Assembly: GCF_008831285.2 (NCBI RefSeq)
Contig: NC_045138.2
Location: forward strand, 4,238,205-4,302,204
Length of the DNA stretch: 64,000 bases
Origin: Nymphaea colorata
Taxonomy: Eukaryota > Streptophyta > Magnoliopsida > Nymphaeales > Nymphaeaceae
Direction of reading: 5' to 3'
The notes beneath the pieces were generated by a model. It was not told the origin of the DNA. It did no database searches and saw only the letters and a list, made by a program, of their open reading frames with translations. Shown one piece after another: positions 1-12,999 of this stretch. The first letter of the stretch is position 1. Each line of letters opens with the position of its first letter. The position numbers and the translations under genes were made by a program.

Positions 1-700
1 GGAGAAGTTTCCTTTTCAGAAAATTTCAATTTGGTGCCTATATTTTGATATAATTTGGGAATCCGACAGTGGTAATATGAACAAAAGTAGGCCGTTTGCT
101 CAGCACCGTGGACCTCTCATTTTGAAAAAACCGTTGGATGGTTTTTGTTTTCTTTTATTCTTTTCTATCTTCAGCAAAGACTCCTGACTTTCAAGTCCTA
201 CTAAATATTGTTGCGTAGAAATAAAATGGCGTTAATTTATAGACTACCGATTAGTAAGGTTCTCTTTGGTATAATTGTTAATAGATTTATAAAATGTTTT
301 TTAAGTTGTTTTATGAATATGCTTTAATTTTTTATCATATTTATAAAACAGTTAAATAATCATTCTGTTTATCTTAAAGGTCTCATATCTGAAAATTTCA
401 AAGCCTAAGGCCTTTTCCTGTAATTATAACTGAAATTTTCGGCTGCATTGAAAATGTTTCCTTTTCGTATTGCCATCCCGAGCCTTTAGATATGCGGTTA
501 ACATTCCATGAAGCCATATGCAAGAGACTGTGAGTAAATGCGCCATAGTTTCAATCTTTTATGTTGTTTTAAGTAAGTTTGACACCAACAATGTGATCCG
601 CACATTTATTTAACAATAAATCCATTTTTAATAACAATTGCCAAAAATTAGTCACTTAAATGTATTAATTTTTTCGCGACAAAGAAGTTGACTAAGTGTG
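1..700. other. AT-rich intergenic DNA, nothing recognised
   Basis: Low-GC sequence with no long open frame on either strand and no motif that I recognise. Confidence 0.6.
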
Positions 701-710
701 TGTATATACA

Positions 711-902
711 GGGGCGGAGGGAGAGGGTGGCCGCTTAGGCCATGGCCCCATCCTGACTAATGAAGAAAAAAATTATATTGAAAAAAATAAATTTCTTTAA
801 TTGCACTATGTATTTTTTGGATTTAAATTCAATTTGACGCTATCCAGATCCAGAGGTTGGACTGTCGACCCGCCCCTAAAGAAAATCATGGCTCCGCCCT
901 TA
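711..902. repeat. Small inverted-repeat element with GGGGCGGAG / CTCCGCCCT ends
   Basis: About 190 bp running from GGGGCGGAGG to GGCTCCGCCCT, so the two ends are inverted copies of a CGGAG core. The ten bases TGTATATACA occur immediately before it (701-710) and again just after it (903-912), which resembles a target-site duplication, although that sequence is low in complexity. The same CGGAGCC-type ends recur at 30738-30842 and 40073-40245, so this is probably a non-autonomous DNA transposon family. No coding capacity. Confidence 0.45.
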
Positions 903-912
903 TGTATATACA

Positions 913-2026
913 TATATATTATTTATTTATTGTTGTTATTCATGAATTGATTGTGTTAGGAGCAATTATTGAATTGAGTGACCCTACATGCTTAACTACA
1001 GCCACAAAAATGTCAAACATTTCCTCAAATACTGGGCATTGGTTGCATACTAAGGAACTCAAATTCTTGCTTGACACTTTAGTGAAATTCACCATTTTGT
1101 TACCTTTGTAAACATCAACACAAAAAGGATTTTTACTTCGGCCTCAGATCTCGGATCTCATATTTGAGGCTATCAAACACACCCTTAGGATGTCCAAACC
1201 CCCTTCTCTTCAAACTCCGGATATGAAAAGTGCTAAAGTCCACCGTCAAACTTCGGATCTTGATGATCTCAAATCACTTTGGATCTCCATCTTAGGGTAA
1301 ATAAACATAGATTTAGAGTATTTATTTGATATGTTTCAAAAAATTATATTGCTATCTAATAATGCCTTTTTTATATTATAAAAGTTACCTTGCATCAATA
1401 CTTGTGATCATGTATAATTAATGGTGATAATTTGGTGACTTGTTTCATGCTCTTGCATAGAAAAGGAATTAGGTTAGAAAAACTTGCCTTGGGGCTTGGT
1501 GGATTTGAAATTTTTGCATGAGATGTACTTTTGTTTAGTTTTTCATTAGGAAGATTTTAATTACTCTTAAAGGACATGCTTTCTTCCACAATCTTAAATC
1601 AAAAGCTTCTCAGGTGAGTGAGAGTAATATTATTCTACTGAGCTGCGGCCGCTAATTCAGGTAAGTTGATAGCCATTTTATTTAATCAATTGCCTACCAG
1701 TCACTAGCCCGAGCTGATGCACCAAAATCCCTGAGGACAAAATTTAGAGACTAGATTCTACCAATTAGGGTTTTTGAGTGTGGATCTTAGTTTGATGACC
1801 TATGAATTTCACACTGAATCTCTTGTTTTGATTAAAAAACAACATAATGCATAGTATCATTGAAATATTAAAATCGAACATGCCCTTAACAAGTGGCATA
1901 TATAAAATGTTTTTGCAGGCAATAGCGGGGCTATGTGGGAGTTGGCGCGGGCCACTGCCTACCCCAAACCTTCTAGATCTCATTGAAAATGAGGCTGGAC
2001 GTTTAGCTACATGCAGTGCCGACACG
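913..2026. other. Intergenic DNA, no gene seen
   Basis: AT-rich. Around 1130-1310 there are repeated short stretches with ATCTCAAA and CAAACACACCC, similar to the ends of the MITE-like element at 34553-34743. No reading frame resembles a known protein. Confidence 0.5.
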
Positions 2027-2412
2027 TAGGGGTGAACAACGCTCAAGCTCGGCTCGTGAACGAGTCGAGCTCGAGTTCATGAGTAGACTCGTTCAAATAA
2101 TTGAGTTGAGTTCGAGCTCAACACATAACTGCCGAGTCGAGCTCGAGCCTTAATCAAGTTGATATTTTCAAACGAGTTTACGAGTTTGTCGAGCCTTAAT
2201 CGAGTTAAGTTCAAGATCAACACATAACGATGAATATCAATTTTATTCAAACAAGTTTGTCGAACTCGAACTTAATACGTAATGATGAATATCAATTTTA
2301 TTCAAACGAGTTTGTCGAGCCTTAATCGAGTCAAACTTGAACTCAACACGTAACTGCCGAGTCAAACTTGAGGTTTCATTAGTTGAGCTAAGCTGGAGTT
2401 GACTGAACTTGG
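2027..2412 (+). repeat. GAGCTCGAG-rich dispersed element, copy 1
   Basis: Starts with TAGGGGTGAACAAC and is packed with short motifs such as GAGCTCG, CGAGTCGAG and AACGAGTTT. The distal end is GCTGGAGTTGACTGAACTT. An internal unit of about 60 bp (GATGAATATCAATTTTATTC and neighbours) is repeated in tandem near 2230-2345. The same element occurs in the opposite orientation at 5464-5822. No protein is encoded. Confidence 0.6.
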
Positions 2413-2415
2413 GCT

Positions 2416-3921
2416 CGACGTGTTCTCCTCTGCCGATACGAGAACCGAGCATGTAAAGCACTTCAGCCAAAAAAATCCTAACTCCCCATTGTTTACAGGA
2501 CGAGAATCTCGAAATATATTTGAAATTTTAATATGAGATTCACATTTTCGATTTTACACTAACTACTACTTCTAAATTTTTTTTTTCCCCTTTCTTTTCA
2601 AGGGATAAGGGAAAGAAGTGGATTTGATTTGAGCAAAAGCTTAGGGATGTCAAACAAGACATGGTTAGGTATGGTATCGCCAAATGCGCTCTTAAAAGTT
2701 TGGTGTTTATAACTTTATTAGACACTTCGACAGGGACGCCTTCATCGTTTACTTGATCAAGTTGCATCTGAAATTCACCCATTTCATACTCAACGTCATT
2801 AAAGGACATAGCAAGATTTTGGATTGGCAGAATGATTTTAGTCACGAAGACTTCCCAATATCTTAGTTCTGGCAAGTTTGTCTTGTATGGGACTCATCTT
2901 AAATCCATTGTTATAAAAAATTATAGAGTTGCAAGTAAGATAAGTGGGCAATTTGTGAATTACAAATCAGTAAAACGGGGAGGGATTAGATTTTAAACTT
3001 TAAGGGGCACCCACATGTAAATAAGTGAAAACTTAAGCAGATACAGATGTAAATATCCCAACTTGTGTAGGCTTGTGTGGGCAATTGTATACACCATCAC
3101 CGGCTCCCGCTCTCTTCACACACTCACACATATATATTAAGATAGAGAGAGAGAAAATTGTAGGAGGTAGATAGCTAAAGAACAAACTCAGTTTTTGATA
3201 TTTGTCATATAGGCGTTCGAGAGAAAAATGAGAATAAAAAGGTGATGGAGCATTTTTATCACATAGTATTAGTTGACATTATTGTTATTTTTTCTCTCTC
3301 AACCACCAATGTGAAAAAGATTAAAAAGCTGAAAATTATATATATTGTGTGTGTGTGTGTGTAAGTGATTGGTAATTACCATACCAGTTGGGTAAAAGAC
3401 AAAAATTAAGGCATCTTAAATTTGCGTTAAGAAGTATTTAAAAAGAAATGTGAACCTCCTAGTGTATTATTTATAAACACTGATTTAATGTAAATGATGT
3501 TTAGTTCAAGCTATTTTTTTTATATTATGAGAGCTGTTTATTTTCAATTTATCAAAAAAAAAAAGCATTACTAAAGTAAAAAAAATGAGTAACTTAATTG
3601 TATTTCTCGCCAAAATGACTCTTAAGTTCATATCTATAAGGTTTAGAATGTAAAATAAATGCTTTAATATTTAATTTTAATAGGACTAGCTTTTTCTTTT
3701 ACGCAAGTGAGCTGGTATTTAGCAATTTTCATGTGTTATATATACAGTCTCTTTCACTGTCCAACTCCATGGGGTCACAATTGGTGATAGAGGACTTGGC
3801 TTCTCTTGTCTTATCATGTGTCAATTATTGCCAAATCGGTGGAAGCTCATGCATCTGGCAGTATTTCATGTGATCATTGTAGCTGCTTCCACAACATGCC
3901 CATCAAGCAATATAAGATGCA

Positions 3922-3952
<31 letters not shown>

Positions 3953-5463
3953 GTATCATATTTGCACTTTGGGAAATGGCAGTCTGATTTGGCCTAGTTG
4001 CTTTTATCTTTTTCTTTTATTTTCCGTTTCCTTTTTAGCGGCGCTTTCCATTTTCTATAAACTATTTCTGCTTATATTAGCATACCTTTATTTGTAAAGC
4101 ATGCTAATGTTGGTTAGTTTCGTAGAAAGACATCTAACGATATGGCAACGATAAAAACGGAAATTAGGCACACCTAACCTTTCTCACGGTTAATGAAAAT
4201 GTTTACTGTATTTTTTCTGTAAAATTAATTGTTAAATCAGTAGCAATAAAATTTTGTTGTAATTATTAGTCTTTTCAATAATATAAACAGTTAAATGTGC
4301 CCTTTTTTATTGACAATTCTTAAAGTGTGTATTTCAATATTTTCCCCAAGTCACGATATCACATTCATCTTTATATATATATATATATATATATACTTTG
4401 GGTTGGAACTCAACGGCTGTGCACCAGGCCAGGTCAGGCTGGTGCTCATGCCTGAAACCTGGACTCAACCGCAGTTTGGGCCTAGGCTCTGCTTGACCTG
4501 ATTAAAATAAAATATATAAGAAATATATAATTTTAATTTATAAATATATCTAATTATAATAAAAATTTTCAAATAAAATAACATTTTAAATAAACTCGGG
4601 TTAAGAGAGGTTCGGTAAGTAAGACGGAGTGATGGATGCGTGATTGTGAAGTTCAAACATAGCATCAGTCGTTACCTATTTAATAAAAATGATCAAGAAC
4701 TTTATTCTTTTATATACATGCTTTTCTTTTATTGATTTCACTTATTTCAAACAAGTTTTTGTTTCTAAAAGTATTTTTTACGTTTCTTTATTAAGTAGAA
4801 ATATTTAAAAATTGTAAAAATGCAACAAAATGCTGAAATATGAAGAATATTTTGAATAATGCCACGAGTCATCCGGATCCAAATAAAGTCCAGATGCTCC
4901 TCCACGGGGAATCGGTGGATGGGTATTTATGTCATTTTCTCTTCGGGAGCCAGCGACTTATTGTTTGTCGATGGGCACCGTCGGTGGCGAAAACTCCGAT
5001 GGGCGGGCGGCCCACCTTCTTCTGTGGGACCCGCCCATGCGCGTGACCGACGGCGGAAAGAAAATTAAAATATCGGAAAATGTTCACGATAATTTGAACA
5101 TCCGATTTCGGAAAATATCGGCCCGTGTTCCTCGACCCGTTGCTTTCATTTTACAAACAAACAAATCGATATTTACAATTTAGTTCGTGAAGAATTTATT
5201 ATTTTCGCCGACACCGGCTATCTCTCTCTCTCTCTCCTCCTGATTAAGATAAATAATTGATTTAGCGAGGTATATATGAAAAGTCGACCAACATGAAGGA
5301 ATATTTTTTGCCACATTTATTTATGACATAAGCAAAAAAGCAAAGTGGGGACACTCTTTTATCAAATTTGGAGTTCTATATTGGCAAGTTATAGAGTGAC
5401 GTGCCTACAACATGAATGATCTCGATATCACTCATATATTATTGTTACAAAATTTATATAAAT
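2416..5463. other. Intergenic DNA with microsatellites, no gene seen
   Basis: AT-rich spacer with (GT)n near 3343-3362, (TA)n near 3930-3952 and (TA)n near 4373-4394. A GGCC-rich patch at 4410-4500 followed by a very AT-rich core resembles the patch at 40960-41180. A GC-rich island at about 4865-5060 stands out, but its open frames match nothing I recognise. Confidence 0.5.
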
Positions 5464-5822
5464 AAGGGTGAGTTCAGTCAATTCCAGCTCGGCTCAACTA
5501 ATGAAATCTGATGTTTGATTAAACTCCATCTTGAGAATAGCATGATGGAAGCAACTCGAGCTCGACTCGATTAAGGCTCAACAAACTGGTTTGAATAGAA
5601 TTGATATCCATCGTTATGTGTTGAGCTCGAAGTCGACTCACTTAAGACTCGAGAAACTCAAATAAGACTCAAGCTTAACTCGACAGTTACATGTTAAACT
5701 CGAATTCATTCAAACGAGTCTACTCATGAACCCGAGCTCGACTCGTTAAGCAAATGACTCAGCTTGAATTCGTCCATGAGCCGAGCTTTAACGAGTCAAG
5801 CTCGAGTAGTTGTTCACCCCTA
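5464..5822 (-). repeat. GAGCTCGAG-rich dispersed element, copy 2 (inverted)
   Basis: Reads as the reverse complement of the element at 2027-2412. It begins AAGGGTGAGTTCAGTCAATT, carries the same CTCGACTCG, GATATCCATCGTTATGTGTT and AACGAGTCTACTCATGAAC blocks, and ends TTGTTCACCCCTA. The two copies are about 3 kb apart in opposite orientation and are clearly diverged. Confidence 0.6.
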
Positions 5823-6765
5823 AATTAACTATTGACAAATACATATTTTGCATTGTTGGCAATCAATATAGGAGATTAATATAATGACATATATTTAAAA
5901 CATGATATTGCTCAGTCATTGGATTTTATGATTTATCAATAAGTTTTAATTGTTTTATTTTAGATAAAATCATCTTGAGAGTCCAACCGAATATCAATTA
6001 ATCAACAACCGCTCTCTTAATCTCTCATTCGTATATTAGAATAGTCTTAGTATCATTTTTTTCAAAAGAAAACAAGGAGGGCCTGTGCACCTCCCTTCTT
6101 TTTCTCTCCGCGTTAGGTAAGATTATTGAATCCGGTCCATTTTCAAGTCTGCCCACAAGTGCTGCTCGATCTAATATGAGCAGTATCGGGTCATACCCAA
6201 GTCATTGACTGGCCTAACTAAAGCAACATATGGATTTGATATAGATTGCATAAATAACCGAACCGCCTTAAATCAGTTGACTATGGAATAATTAATTAGA
6301 ATATATTCGCGATTGAAAAGAGCTAATCCAATCGGATTCAGATCTGAATCCAGTTTTACTTGAATACCCAATGAATAATTTGGATCTTAGCTTCATTTAT
6401 TAATATGGACCTCCGAATTTCAATATTCAAATCTATATGTGTCGTTGGAATTCCATTCCAAATGTACAAAAATTGCAATGCCAAGTCCATTAAGAAGGTG
6501 TAACAGCAGTTATGTCATTCCATCATTTGCAGGTGGAATGAGCAAAAAAGTTACTTTGCTGCATTTCATCTGCGATGTTAAAATACAACCTGCTCTTAAT
6601 ACTCAAATTGAATATCTTGCAGTTTTAAGAGGATCGAGTAAAATATAGTGACACATTTCATATATTTAAAATTAAAATTGAAATTTAAATAAGCTTGGGC
6701 ATTGCGTCAGATAAATCTAGTTGTTAATATTTAGGTACTTGCGCGGCCAGTCTGCCTTTAACGCT

Positions 6766-7277
6766 TTGTTTGGATGGAGGGAAAAAAAATGAAAGGGACA
6801 TGTAAAAAAAAAATGAAAAGAAATAAGTGATTATAAAACTTGTTTGGATAGAAATGAAAGTTGAAAAAATCATATTTGGAAAGAAAATGATAAATATTAT
6901 ATTACTTTACAATAATGCCACTAATATTCAATTATAGAAGTGTACATGGAACACAATGAACAACGACAACCCACTGTCCAATGGTGGCGATGGGGACTTG
7001 GGCGATGGTCGATATGGCCTGAACGAAAAATATTACCATCAAAGTCTTGAACAGTGGTGGAAAGAGAGAGAAAGATAGAGTCGGTGCTTATGGGAGTCTT
7101 AACCGGGGAGAGAGAGCCATGCAATGTCAAGGATATACACGGTACGAATAGCTTTTTTTTTCTTCTCAATCTTTTCAATTTTAGAGAATTAGATTCATAT
7201 TAAAGCATTATTTTCATTCCCTTCTTTTACAACCAAACAACATTTTTATTTATTTTTAATTAATTAACCAAACAAGG
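6766..7277. repeat. Possible MITE with TTTGTTTGG / CCAAACAAGG ends
   Basis: Left end GCTTTGTTTGGATGGAGGG and right end AACCAAACAAGGATT are rough inverted copies. Purine-rich AAAATGAAAG near the left is mirrored by CTTTC/CATTCCC-type sequence near the right. The middle (about 6930-7160) looks unrelated and may be a later insertion. Confidence 0.35.
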
Positions 7278-10200
7278 ATTGATTGTTCAATATTTCCCAA
7301 GGCCCAGCCCAGATGCCTGATTTTTGGTGCCCAGTATGGTAAACCACTAAAATACAATTAATTTACATTAAAAAAGAAAACTTGTCGTAAAAACAAAATT
7401 GAAAATGAAAAAACCTAAAAAAAAACTATACGAGAAGTTTTTTAGTAAATTACCAAAATGTTATTCTTCCTTTAATATACAACAATGTAACTTTCCCTCT
7501 TGCCTAACAAATCTCAAATCTTGTCAAGCCACGTGTCTCAAGAGTGACATGTGACAACCATGCTCGAGATTCAGACCTGTCTCTCGGGGCACGTGATGGT
7601 TTCGTTCGTCCTTTTTTTTTATATAATGCCACATAAAAACATACGTCAATAAGATTTTTTTTTTTTTTTAAATTAGAAAATGAGATCATTGTTGGGTACT
7701 TCACGAGTAGCCTTCAAACCTTAAAGCTTAAACAAATCTCTCTTTCCGTTTTATATATTCACTTGGAAGGCAAGAACATGCAGAGCAGGTAATGGAGAAG
7801 ATCTATCAGGTACATGTTTGACTTGAAACGGAAACCTTTGTTCCTTCCAACGCGCACAACAGCGGCACCAAACGCGTCTCCGCATGTGCAGCAATAGCAT
7901 TCAAACGGCGATCGGATGGTACATATCTCTTGTGTGCATGTGTATTTTATTTCAAAGAAACTTGTATAAGGAAACCCATAATAAGGCCACCTTGCGTGAT
8001 GATGTGATTGACAGAATTTTTGTCCTCTTAAAATAATATATATGAAAAGTTCTTCGATCATCCTTACAGGGCCACGGAAAGGGAGGCTTCAGGCTATTGT
8101 TTCTTTTTGATGTTCGAAAAAAAAAAATACACTTATATTATTGAAAAATTTTAATTTGGTATATGTAAACATTTTGAAAAGTATAATTTTGGAAATACTA
8201 TTTAACCTGTCTAGCTTCGCCCTTAGCAATAAGTGGAGATACTAGCAAAGGCGGAGTTATGATTTTTTTAAGGGCGGGCTAAACGGTTCGTGAGTCAGGC
8301 CAAAAAGAACGACAGGTCGGGACAAACTAAAAAAATTTAATTTTTTCAATATAATTTTTTTTTGTTGATGAAGGCCATCTGATTCAATAATTAATTGAAA
8401 AGTTGAAGTCAGTCAGGGTCCTATACTCACTCTCTCATTGAACATGCCGTGCATGTGGTGGACTTTATGCAGCTTACTGATGGGCCGGACAGAGTGTTTG
8501 CGGGTTTAATCACTCTGAGACATTTCAATTTCAGCAGCTACTTTGATACATGGGAAGAGATCACGCTGTGGCTTTCAGTCACTGGAGATCCCACATTAAA
8601 CGCATGCCTGTTAACCCTCGCGAAGCTAAAGAATTAAACTAAAACTAAAACTAGTAGAGCAATTCCTTGTTTATTTGCTCTTTCATCCTCTCTCTCTCTC
8701 CCTAAAACTCTGGCTCCATCTAGTTTTCTCTGCTGTCGATTTAGATCGAGAGAAAGAGATTGTGAGTGTGTGTGTGTGGGGGAGGGGGAGAGAGAGATAG
8801 AGAGAGAGCCGATAAAATGAGCATTCATAGCAAAATTTTGAGACAATAAGCCATTTAAGTATATGAACAAACCGCAAAAACAAGAATAAAAGACAAATAT
8901 ACAAGACAATCGCACAGTGAAACGAAAATAAAAAGAGATGGAAAGAGAGTGGCTAGATGGCATAGCACAGTCACCCCACTGCAAACGAAAGACGACACCG
9001 TATCCAAAAATCAAAATGCACATCCTCCTTTACCAGAGAGAGAGATGAAAGAAAACAACAGACCGACAATCACAATAGCCGCAAGAAGCATTAACGTTGA
9101 CATTGATTTATTGGAGTCGGTGTTCAAATTCTCTCTCTCCCACTCTCTACATCTATTGTTTATTTATATTTTTGATTCCATATATTGATCATTTTGAACT
9201 AAAATAGAACTATTTCTGGAATATTCACAGTGTATAATATCATACACTATGTATAATATCATAACTCTTAATAGTCACACATACGTCTACATGATTGGAG
9301 TTGTCAAAACATTTAATAATTTAATAAGGAGAAAAATAAAGAGAGTGTGAAACCATAATTCTCAAGTTTAGCTAACTTCCAACGCCAACCAAGTGGATAT
9401 GAAAGTGAAGGGCCCACCTGCATGGATGGCCACCTAACTTAGGTGGTTGGATATGCATGAAATCCCGAACCCAAGTTTGGGTAGGGTGCAATTGTCTCAA
9501 GTCTGGTCAAGCCCAACAAATCCGTAGTTCTTAGTTCAGCGAACTTGACTACCCAACGACTTTTTTTTTTTTTTCTCTTTACAAGTCTTTGTAATTTGTA
9601 CGTTGAGAGATAAGGGGTTGGGTGGAGGCTTCGGCCTTTTATCAAGTAAATTGGATTTAACATTTGGGGATCTTTGCCCTTTGTGTCTAATTTAGATCTA
9701 AATTTCATGAATGCAAAATTTTAAAATATTTGCTTCAAGTTCACCAAGCGACTAGGGTTTACTCGAGCAAGTTATAGTGCAGTCTTTCATTGTTAATCCA
9801 ATTGCAAAATCAGCAAGTTTGAGTGCATTATAAGAATTTTTAGTGCACATTTAACATAAAAAAATTAAGATAAAATGCTTGTTTGGGACCGGGTAAAGAT
9901 CAAATATAAGATATAATATAATGTTTAATACAACAAAAAAACCCTAACTGTGCCAACCTAGAAAGAACCATTATATTTACTCGTATTATTTCTATGTGAT
10001 TAAATACCAATGAAGTCCAGTGTTTGACTAAAGTTGACATGATTAAGCAGCAACATAAGGCTGTCGAACTCTAGAATTGAGGGAGTGAGAGAAAGAAAAA
10101 AAAAAACTTCATTTACATAGATCTAAGAGGTCATTTGAACACAAAAAACCAAGTCATCATCATCATTGAGATGGTGTTTGATGGTTTAGAATTTTGATTA

Positions 10201-10631
10201 AAGAATTAAAATTTCAGGAACATAGTTCATCCTCAAACTGAGATAGAATCAAAATTCCAAGGTTCAGTTTTCAAATTCTGGAAAAAAAATAACTTATTTT
10301 GTTTAATAATCTAATTTATTAGAATTTGAGCATTTGTAATTGTAACATTTTATGATCCTTAGGTATATCAAAAACCCTCTAGGTGTCTTGACACCTGATT
10401 GAAGACCTAGTTGAGTGTCAAACCGATTTTTTTGTCTGCCGCACAGGAAAAATCATGTGCATCGATTGAAAATCGTACGGGGAAGGGAAGTTTAACGCGC
10501 CGTATGGTGAGTGCATCAAATGCCAAAATATTTCCCTCGCAAAATTTGTACGAACACGGAGAATTTAACTCGCAAAGAAGTCCAACGTCTAAGAGGTCGG
10601 ACTTTTTACTGCAGAGAATTTAACCAATTCG

Positions 10632-10840
10632 CTGCCTCTCCTCTGTCACTCTCTCCTTCCTCTTCTCTCACTCTCTCCTTCCTCTCCTCTCTCGCTCTCT
10701 CTTTCCTCTTCTCTCTCGCTACCTCTCCTCTCTCGCTCTCTCCCGCTGCCTCTCCTCTCTCGCTCTGTCGTTCCCCTCCTTTATCACTGCCTCTCTTTTC
10801 TCACTCTTTTGTTCCTCTCCTCTCTCGCTCTCTCGTTACC
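10632..10840 (+). repeat. 209-bp polypyrimidine tract
   Basis: Almost pure C/T on the plus strand, built from variants of CTCTCCTCTCTCGCTCTCTC. The open frame running through it is only Ser/Leu/Pro low-complexity sequence and is not taken as a gene. Such homopyrimidine tracts can form triplex (H-DNA) structures. Confidence 0.7.
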
Positions 10841-11028
10841 ATGCAAAAAACTACTATATGCACTAAACACAGTTAATTTTACATTGTAAAAAACTTCCCT
10901 CAATCAAACAAGGCCTCAAATTGAGAGAAGGTAAAATTTCATCATGTATTTTTTTCAGCATTCTTTTTCATGATAATTTTGCCACGTTAAATTATTCATT
11001 GCCCAAACAGGGCCTTAAAGAAAAAATT

Positions 11029-11231
11029 GTGTTTGGGTGACACCAAAACTAGGTTTGTGAGAGATTAAATGTCCCTAAAACATGGATATGACAAAACCTG
11101 GTTTTGTATAAAGGAGTAAAAAACTTGAACACTCCACCAAGTAAATTTTTAAAATTCATTAAAAAACTTGGTTTTCATAAAACTATGTTTTTAAAAATTT
11201 GGATTATAAAAGGGTGTCATCCAAACGCCCC
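11029..11231. repeat. MITE with GTTTGGGTGACACC inverted ends
   Basis: Left end GTGTTTGGGTGACACC and right end GGGTGTCATCCAAACGCCC are inverted copies with one central mismatch in 14 bases. The interior is AT-rich and itself partly palindromic, with AACTAGGTTT, AACCTGGTTTT and AACTTGGTTTT blocks. The length, about 200 bp, fits a non-autonomous DNA element. Confidence 0.55.
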
Positions 11232-12815
11232 CCCTTTCTTTTTTTTTTTTTAATTAAAAGAAAAGCGGGTTTTAGAAGGTCATTTTTTTATCATTTGTGT
11301 ATTTTGTACTGGCTTAACAGAATGTTACCAGTAGCTAGTAAGGTCATTTTTCTTCCCAAAATGATGAGAAAAGAAAAAGGAAAGGATTTTTTTTCCCATT
11401 TTGTTATTATATTTTTAAAAATATTATAAAAAGGTGTGTAACATTTGAGCAGATAACAAATCATTTCCCTTATTCTAAAAGTTATTAACAAACATGCACT
11501 CAACTTTTGAAGATTTTTTTTTTTAAAAACTGCATTCCTTGTTCAAAGAATGTTAATATAAAACAACAAAAATGCCTTCCCTAAAGAAAAAAAATATTAT
11601 GTTGTTCAAGAGAATGGCCCTTTAAAAGATGTATTTTGACATGTTAGATCAAAAGGTAATGTTCTTACTGGTAAGTGGCGCTTTGAGAAATTTTGTCTTA
11701 TGATTTATGATTTATTATTTTATATATATTATGTTTGGCCATAGCAAGAAGCTGAAGATAATTTGCACAAACAAATTGTTGACGTTTTGTATTTTTTTTA
11801 CTATGGGTAACAATTTAATTAGTTTAAATCATTCACATATATCGCTAACGGGTTTTAAACAGCGGGCATTTCCTGAGGTACTTTCGGGCAAAGCTGAAAA
11901 TCTTGGAAAAAATTGGCAATAAACAAATCCAAAATATGATGAAAAAAAAATGAAAAAAATACAAAAATAACATGAAAAAAAATGATAAAAAAACGATTGT
12001 TTAGTAATGATATACATGAAGACAATAATAAAACTTAAGTTTTAAACTTTAAAGCAAAAACTAGGCAGACAAAACGTGATAAAGTTGCAGAAATTTCTTT
12101 TGGAGTTTTTTTTTTTGTTTGGTTGTAATAAACGAGAAAAAGACGAGCTTCATTTTATGTTTTCATCGAGCCTTTTTCAAAAAAGTTGGATTTTATGTGA
12201 TAATGGCTTGAACAAGACCTCAAGTGATGCAAATACTTGTTGTTGTCTATTTTCTTGTCATGCTTAATACTTGGCAAATTTACTATCATAATCTTATTTT
12301 CGAATATTTGTTTTATAGATACAAATAAAAATCACAACATAATGTTTTTTTGAATCAATTACTCTTTCAGATTGGACTAACAATTATCTGTTCTAATCAT
12401 TTTTGCAATTTGATTTTTTTTTTCAGTCTATCTACAAGAGATCGAAAGAGAGATGCGAAACCGGAAAAAAATGTAGTTTGTGGAATTTATTTTTTGAAAT
12501 TAAGAAATTATTGTTTGTACAAGCCATCAATACCGATTTTTAAAAGTGGATTATAACCATCCAATTATTTTGTTAGCTAATTTTATTTCGTGGTAATTAT
12601 TTATTAGGAAATAAAAAATATACCTGGCTTTATTTCATGTACCCCATAAAATAAGTAGCCAAAGAATGAAAACATTCAAAATTATGAAGACCTGCAATTT
12701 ACCTTGACCATCATAAAAAGCATGACTACACACATATATTATTTAATATTAATATTCAAAGGAATAAAACAATTAATTGTTAATTAAATGAGACATAAAT
12801 TTACATATTAGTTTG

Positions 12816-12818
<3 letters not shown>

Positions 12819-12902
<84 letters not shown>
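12819..12902 (+). repeat. (TA)n-(GA)n compound microsatellite
   Basis: About 42 bp of pure TA followed by about 42 bp of pure GA. It forms the upstream edge of the MET1 promoter region. GA tracts are known binding sites for plant BBR/BPC proteins; a regulatory role here is inference. Confidence 0.9.
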
Positions 12903-12905
<3 letters not shown>

Positions 12906-12985
12906 AACCAAAATTCAAAAAGGCGCGGCACTTCGTTAGCGGGGAAGAGGCGGAGTTTTTAAATCCGGAAATTTCGGCTCCCGCT

Positions 12986-12994
12986 GGCGGGAAA
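12986..12994 (-). promoter_or_regulatory. E2F binding site upstream of MET1
   Basis: GGCGGGAAA is the reverse complement of TTTCCCGCC, a perfect match to the plant E2F consensus TTTSSCGC. It lies 200-208 bases before the chosen MET1 start. E2F/RBR control of MET1 is established in Arabidopsis. Confidence 0.65.
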
Positions 12995-12999
12995 CGCGA

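Larger units (their letters stand above)
5823..12818. other. AT-rich intergenic DNA with small repeats, no gene seen
   Basis: Short open frames only; none resembles a known protein and none has a plausible splice partner. It holds the MITE-like and polypyrimidine tracts listed separately, a GCGGAG-type repeat remnant near 8245-8360, and (GA)/(TC) tracts near 8690 and 8790. I see nothing else of note. Confidence 0.5.

Noticed and set aside
6439-6648. 69-codon open frame in AT-rich DNA (and 8449-8637)
   Set aside because: No similarity recognised and no gene-like context.
10511-10876. Open frame of 121 codons rich in Ser and Leu
   Set aside because: It is a reading of the polypyrimidine tract.
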